NCBI RefSeq assembly: GCF_000517105.1
Contig: NZ_KI912154.1
Location: forward strand, 138,251-202,250
Origin: Fischerella sp. PCC 9605
GTDB taxonomy: Bacteria > Cyanobacteriota > Cyanobacteriia > Cyanobacteriales > Nostocaceae
DNA: 64,000 nucleotides
Direction: 5' to 3'
The notes below the pieces were generated by a model. It was not told where the DNA came from. It worked only from the letters and a program-made list of their open reading frames with translations, and did not search any database. The translations under genes and the position numbers were made by a program. Positions 60,375-64,000 of the stretch are shown piece by piece (the stretch's first letter is position 1; each line of letters begins with the position of its first letter).

Positions 60375-61004
60375 TTACTCTCCGGCTGTACGATTAACTT
60401 GACGAGCTTCCAACCACAAAGGAATAGCGATTATAGCTACAACAATTAGTAAGGCCGCGATCGCAAATTTACTTACCCAGGCAACCAATTGTTCTAGGGA
60501 GATAATTCTTCCTGCAAAAAAAGCTAGTGTCACCATTACACTAGCCCACGTACTTGCTCCTGCCAGATTGTATAGACAGAATTTTCCGAAAGGCATTTCG
60601 GCTATACCAGCTAGTGGTGCTGCAAAAATACGCAGCAAGGCTAAAAAACGCCCAAAAAATACAGCTTTCGCTGCATTATCACTAAATTGTTCTTTGATAT
60701 TCAAAAGTCGGGTTTCTGAGATCCTAAACAGGCTACCGAGTCGCACAAGCATCGACCAGCCGCCTATTCTACCAACCCAATAACCAAAAATTCCGCCAAT
60801 CACGGCTCCTGCAATCGCATCACCTAGAACTAGCCAGTAGTTGAGTTCATGACTACCGGCTAGGAACCCACCTACTAGGGTTACGGTTTCACCAGGAATG
60901 GGAATGCCCAAATTCTCTAATAAAATTCCCAAAAAAACTGCCCAGTATCCGTATTGATGGGCAATTTCTTGGATATTTTCTAGCGAGATGAATTCCAAAG
61001 ACAT
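60375..61004 (-). CDS. DedA family membrane protein
   Basis: A 209-residue multi-spanning protein of the DedA/SNARE-associated family, linked in other bacteria to lipid carrier flipping and membrane homeostasis. Conserved pieces are GILLENLGIPIPGETVTLVG and FGYWVGRIGG in the first half, and FFGRFLALLRIFAAPLAGIA followed by FCLYNLAGASTWASVM. The E-x7-P and F-x3-R motifs are intact. Confidence 0.9.
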   Translation of the reverse strand: MSLEFISLENIQEIAHQYGYWAVFLGILLENLGIPIPGETVTLVGGFLAGSHELNYWLVLGDAIAGAVIGGIFGYWVGRIGGWSMLVRLGSLFRISETRLLNIKEQFSDNAAKAVFFGRFLALLRIFAAPLAGIAEMPFGKFCLYNLAGASTWASVMVTLAFFAGRIISLEQLVAWVSKFAIAALLIVVAIIAIPLWLEARQVNRTAGE

Positions 61005-61644
61005 TCAGCACCGCAGCCTTTACAAATTTTTACTTTTACTATATCTTGGCTCGTTTTCTAGTGGTGTGTCAATCGAGCCGGTAAGAAACAGATAAACTGC
61101 AATCAAATTTCTGTGAAGTTTAAGGAACTTTCATGGATACTCATAAGTCTATAGCGAGTATTCTCTTTTAGAGGCAAGACATTTATTACACAGTATTTAA
61201 GTAAATTTAACTAGTTATATTTTGAGCTAATGCCGTAACACTCAAGATTTGATGCAGCTTATTCTATAAATAAGCTTTTTGTTGAGCAATTATAAATTAG
61301 TATTTCTTAATTTAAATTTACACATACAAGTTGAGTAATATCTACCACATCAGTAGACATACAGAGACAAAGCAAATGTTTTTATTAAAAATTTATAAAA
61401 ATCTAGGGTTTTTATAAAAATTTTGTAAAAGATACGGTTACTACTGAAATTCTTTAGCGGTTATGCCTATATTGGGGAAAGCTAACACAAATTATACGGC
61501 ATGAATACTGAACTATTTATCTCAACCGCATTGCTGTAAGTTACCAATTAGCTGGTTAATTCAGTGGGTTTGCGGTTGCAAGAAAAACAGTTTTTATGCC
61601 TTTTTTCTGTTTTGTTTAAGTGTTTCAACTACCCAGTTAAATTC
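61005..61644. other. Divergent spacer between DedA and STAS genes
   Basis: 640 AT-rich bases. The stretch 61380-61430 has repeated AAAATTTATAAAAATC-type sequence. No gene, RNA or operator recognised. Confidence 0.45.
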
Positions 61645-61998
61645 ATGACTCTAATATCAGAACGTCAGATAATTTTGTTTAAACCCCAAGGACGCATAGA
61701 CTTACAGGGTGGTATGGCTTTAAGCGAAAAGATGGCTGGAATTTTACCCCAGAAGAATCAACTCTGGGTGATCGATTTGGCTGAAGTTGATTTTATGGAT
61801 AGTTCTGGGTTAGTTTCTTTGGTACAAGGATTGAAAGCTGCGCGTCAAAGTGGTTGTCGTCTGGTACTTTGCAACGTCCAAGCATCGGTGAGGTTAATTT
61901 TGGAACTCACCCAACTAGATTCGGTATTTGAAATTTTCCACTCTTACGATGACATTCATTGTATTGTCAATAAAAGCAGTCTAATGCTAGTGGGTTAA
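61645..61998 (+). CDS. STAS domain protein (anti-sigma factor antagonist type)
   Basis: A 117-residue STAS domain like SpoIIAA/RsbV. The phosphorylatable Ser region is DFMDSSGLVSLVQGLKAARQ after VIDLAEV, preceded by FKPQGRIDLQG. Such proteins switch anti-sigma kinases or other partners. I start at ATG 61645 (MTLISERQIILFK) because the upstream extension to 61564 is unlike the family. No partner gene is adjacent. Confidence 0.9.
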   Translation: MTLISERQIILFKPQGRIDLQGGMALSEKMAGILPQKNQLWVIDLAEVDFMDSSGLVSLVQGLKAARQSGCRLVLCNVQASVRLILELTQLDSVFEIFHSYDDIHCIVNKSSLMLVG

Positions 61999-62434
61999 GT
62001 TATTAATCCCTACAGGAAATCAATGGTTAGGTCAAGCACTGGCTTTGCAGTTAGCTAGCCTTTACAAAGCTTTGGCTAGCTAAAGCAAGTGCATTGAAGA
62101 ATAACCAAAGTTTATTCAAAGTAAATCTTAAGTCCCTTGTAAACCAAACTTCACAAGGTAAGTAGATAGTGGTATGGCTAAAGATAGCGGAAGATTGTAA
62201 ATAAACTGATATAGAAGCCGACGCCCATTAGATCAATCTGGGGAAAAATTGGCGATCGCTTAGTTTGTAATGCAATTAATCTTGCGATCGTGTTTACCCT
62301 CCAAATTTTTCGGCTAGAGCCATTACTTCACCAAAGAGTATTTTTTTTGACTGTGAGTACCACTGATTACAAAAAATTATCACTTATAGTGACTCACAAC
62401 TGCTGTGCCCTATGCTGACGTAGCCAGAACAAGT
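61999..62434. other. Convergent spacer with hairpin
   Basis: 436 bases without a gene. The hairpin at 62051-62083 lies near the STAS gene. HIP1-like GGCGATCGC at about 62251 and CTTGCGATCG at about 62281. Nothing else recognised. Confidence 0.45.
62051..62083 (+). terminator. Hairpin after the STAS gene
   Basis: TTAGCTAGCC (62051-62060) pairs perfectly with GGCTAGCTAA (62074-62083) across a 13-base loop. There is no T tract, so termination is only likely. Confidence 0.45.
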
Positions 62435-62995
62435 TTAAGCATTTTGCACTGTAGAAATATTACTTTCCTCAGATGCTGCCCGTTGGAAATTTGGCAAATC
62501 GACGCCGCTGTGAGAAGCTGTGCGGGTTTTCAGTGCCAAACGATAACTTACGCTTTGCAGTTCTGCTTGCAACTGGCGGTTTTCTCTTTGTAGCATTGCT
62601 ACTTTCTCTCTAATTGGAGCCATACGCTCCTCAAACTTACGACGATAAATTTGCGGCAATTCCTGTACTACTTGCTCTAGCATCCGACTGCGATCGCTCA
62701 GTTCTTGCACTGACTGCCGCAATTGGTAAATTTCGGTATCCCGACTTGCTATTTGTTCTTGATAAAAAGCCACCTGTTGCTCCACGGCTTGCAGTTGTTC
62801 TCGCAAAGCTTGAAGCTCATTTTGATGGCGCTCAGATACTTCTGGCTGGGGTATAAAGTTAGTATTGCCCTTCACCAATCGGAAGAGTTCTTGAGACAGC
62901 TGTTGCACCAATTGATCGCGAAGCTGCAATTCTTGACGCAACTTCGACACTTCTGTAGATAGAGCTTGAATAGTGGAGGTATCAGTTTGGCTCAC
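62435..62995 (-). CDS. Coiled-coil protein of unknown function
   Basis: A 186-residue, almost wholly helical protein. Heptad-rich segments run from about residue 10 to 150 (KLRQELQLRDQLVQQLSQEL, HQNELQALREQLQAVEQQVA, EIYQLRQSVQELSDRSRMLE, KVAMLQRENRQLQAELQSV), with a polar tail. No membrane segment. It may be a structural or scaffold protein; I do not recognise a named family. Located between rpsF and the STAS gene. Confidence 0.78.
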   Translation of the reverse strand: MSQTDTSTIQALSTEVSKLRQELQLRDQLVQQLSQELFRLVKGNTNFIPQPEVSERHQNELQALREQLQAVEQQVAFYQEQIASRDTEIYQLRQSVQELSDRSRMLEQVVQELPQIYRRKFEERMAPIREKVAMLQRENRQLQAELQSVSYRLALKTRTASHSGVDLPNFQRAASEESNISTVQNA

Positions 62996-63149
62996 GGTGG
63001 CAACTAGCTCCAGTTAAGAATCTTTCCACTTTTGGGTATAAATGCGGTTGTACTGCTTTTGGCAAGTACTTCTAAGTACTTGTTAATTTAGCATTCTCGG
63101 AGAAATCGGCAAGTAGGAAAAAGAAATTTTTTTTACTTTTTTAAAGAAT

Positions 63150-63230
63150 TAATTGTTAGCGGTTAGTAGATAGTGGTTAGTAGATAAAACAACTAGCCAC
63201 TAACCACTAACTACTAACTACTAACCCAGA
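63150..63230. repeat. Inverted TTAGTAG heptamer array after rpsF
   Basis: GTTAGCGGTTAGTAGATAGT (63152-63171) and GGTTAGTAG (63175-63183) face CACTAACCACTAACTACTAA (63197-63216), forming a hairpin just downstream of rpsF. Confidence 0.8.
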
Positions 63231-63551
63231 TTATGCTGCTTCTGTAGTAGATTTTGGTTGTTGCACTTCTTGATTGATTGTCAGATAGCGAATTACTTCT
63301 TCGCTCAAACGCATAGCGCGTTCTAAGACAGCAATCATTTTTCCAGGTCCAGTGTAATTCATCTGGATATAAATGCCATCCCGGTGCTTTTTAATTTCAT
63401 AAGCCAAACGACGCTTACCGCGATTCTGAATTTGGATATTTTCAGCACCTTGTTCCCGAAGCAAGTTCTCGTATTTAGAAATTGCTTGTTCTACCTGCTC
63501 GTCTCCCAAGTCAGGACGCAGGATGTACATTGTTTCATAACCTGTCTGCAC
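63231..63551 (-). CDS. rpsF: 30S ribosomal protein S6
   Basis: A 106-residue S6 that pairs with S18 on the platform of the small subunit. Marks are [40 protein letters not shown] and [10 protein letters not shown]. The start is a GTG at 63551 ([13 protein letters not shown]) because AAGGAG lies eight to nine bases upstream; the longer frame to 63620 has no ribosome site and exceeds the usual length. rpsR is not adjacent. Confidence 0.93.
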   Translation of the reverse strand: MQTGYETMYILRPDLGDEQVEQAISKYENLLREQGAENIQIQNRGKRRLAYEIKKHRDGIYIQMNYTGPGKMIAVLERAMRLSEEVIRYLTINQEVQQPKSTTEAA

Positions 63552-63775
63552 GGTTCCAATCTCCTTATGGACAATATGGCTGCTGATTTTGACCGGTAAT
63601 TGCTGTGATTTTTCATACAATGACCTATCAACATCGAAAGCAACAAGGACTTATAATCTTACCAGTTTTCAATTTTAATGCTTGGCCAAATCTACCAAAT
63701 TAGTCATTAGTCTCTAGACTATTAACGGACACTGAAAGACAATTTGACCAGAAACAGAGGATATTCATCAAGGCT

Positions 63776-64000
63776 ATGGCACAGCGCTATGTGCGAGTTC
63801 AGAATTTAGAAGGGCAAATTTATTATGGGTTGTTACAACTATCCCTAAAAGTGCAACTACTGGATGCACCGCCCTGGTTACAAGGTCAACCTACAGATAT
63901 GATTTTAGAATCAGATCATTATCAAATATTAGCTCCCTGCGCACCCTCGAAAATTATAGCAGTGGGGAAAAATTATGCAGAGCATGCGGCGGAAATGGAA
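63776..64000 (+). CDS. Fumarylacetoacetate hydrolase family protein (partial)
   Basis: The first 75 codons of a gene cut by the window end. It begins MAQRYVRVQNLEGQIYYGLL and reaches APCAPSKIIAVGKNYAEHAA, the entry to the FAH fold (KIIAVGKNYAEH is the family signature). FAH-type proteins act on acylpyruvates, oxaloacetate or related diketo acids; the substrate cannot be judged from this piece. Divergent from rpsF. Confidence 0.85.
   Translation, partial: MAQRYVRVQNLEGQIYYGLLQLSLKVQLLDAPPWLQGQPTDMILESDHYQILAPCAPSKIIAVGKNYAEHAAEME

Noticed and set aside
7822-63230. Heptamer arrays as a CRISPR array
   Set aside because: Units are 7 bases long without spacers of regular length, and no cas genes are present.

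Overview
The window is chromosomal DNA of a filamentous, probably heterocyst-forming (Nostocales-type) cyanobacterium. The signs are frequent GCGATCGC (HIP1) octamers, heptameric tandem repeats (TTAGTGG, GTCATTA, GGGGATT types) in most gaps, a cyanophycin operon, a phycobiliprotein-lyase-like gene, a flavodiiron Flv3/Flv1 pair, and the gene order rplS - tRNA-Trp - secE - nusG - rplK - rplA - rplJ - rplL. Species and heterocyst formation are inferred; no heterocyst gene is seen.

Layout. 1-1700: IS630-type transposase remnant and repeat-rich non-coding DNA. 1.7-7.2 kb: TPR-CHAT protease-like protein, membrane Ser/Thr kinase, SMI1/KNR4 protein. 7.2-11.7 kb: a miniature mobile element next to the ribosomal/secretion cluster on the minus strand, with an L10 leader and terminator. 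11.8-15.9 kb: two glycosyltransferases and an FHA-PrsW fusion. 15.9-23.3 kb: two Uma2 nuclease-like genes flanking an RND efflux pair, a CpcS-like lyase and a small membrane ORF. 23.4-27 kb: flv3-flv1. 27-37.7 kb: coaX, hydrolase, Nudix, argH, larB, oligopeptide-type binding protein, a PIN / PD-(D/E)XK-like pair, ispF, trmD. 38.2-42.2 kb: cphB-cphA and tatA. 42.5-48 kb: second kinase, cbiT-like methyltransferase, cdsA, AraC regulator, Dps. 48.5-55.3 kb: recG, a conserved unknown, tsf, rpsB, glycosyltransferase. 56-64 kb: phoX with upstream Pho boxes, argG, DedA, STAS protein, coiled-coil protein, rpsF and the start of an FAH-family gene.

Themes. Nitrogen storage is well represented: argG and argH make arginine, cphA polymerises Asp-Arg cyanophycin, cphB degrades it, and an almost ideal NtcA-type promoter lies between cphB and cphA. 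Phosphorylation signalling appears as two Hanks kinases and an FHA domain fused to an intramembrane protease.

The most unusual signal is repeat biology. One palindrome family (arms GTAGAGACG / CGTCTCTAC) occurs seven times. Two copies form the core of miniature elements with different terminal inverted repeats, one flanked by a 9-bp target duplication. Three copies lie in frame inside coaX, recG and a glycosyltransferase gene. Heptamer arrays also supply stop or start codons of several genes. No complete new defence or biosynthetic system was recognised; the best candidates for new biology are the coding palindromes, the FHA-PrsW fusion and the PIN/nuclease-like pair.
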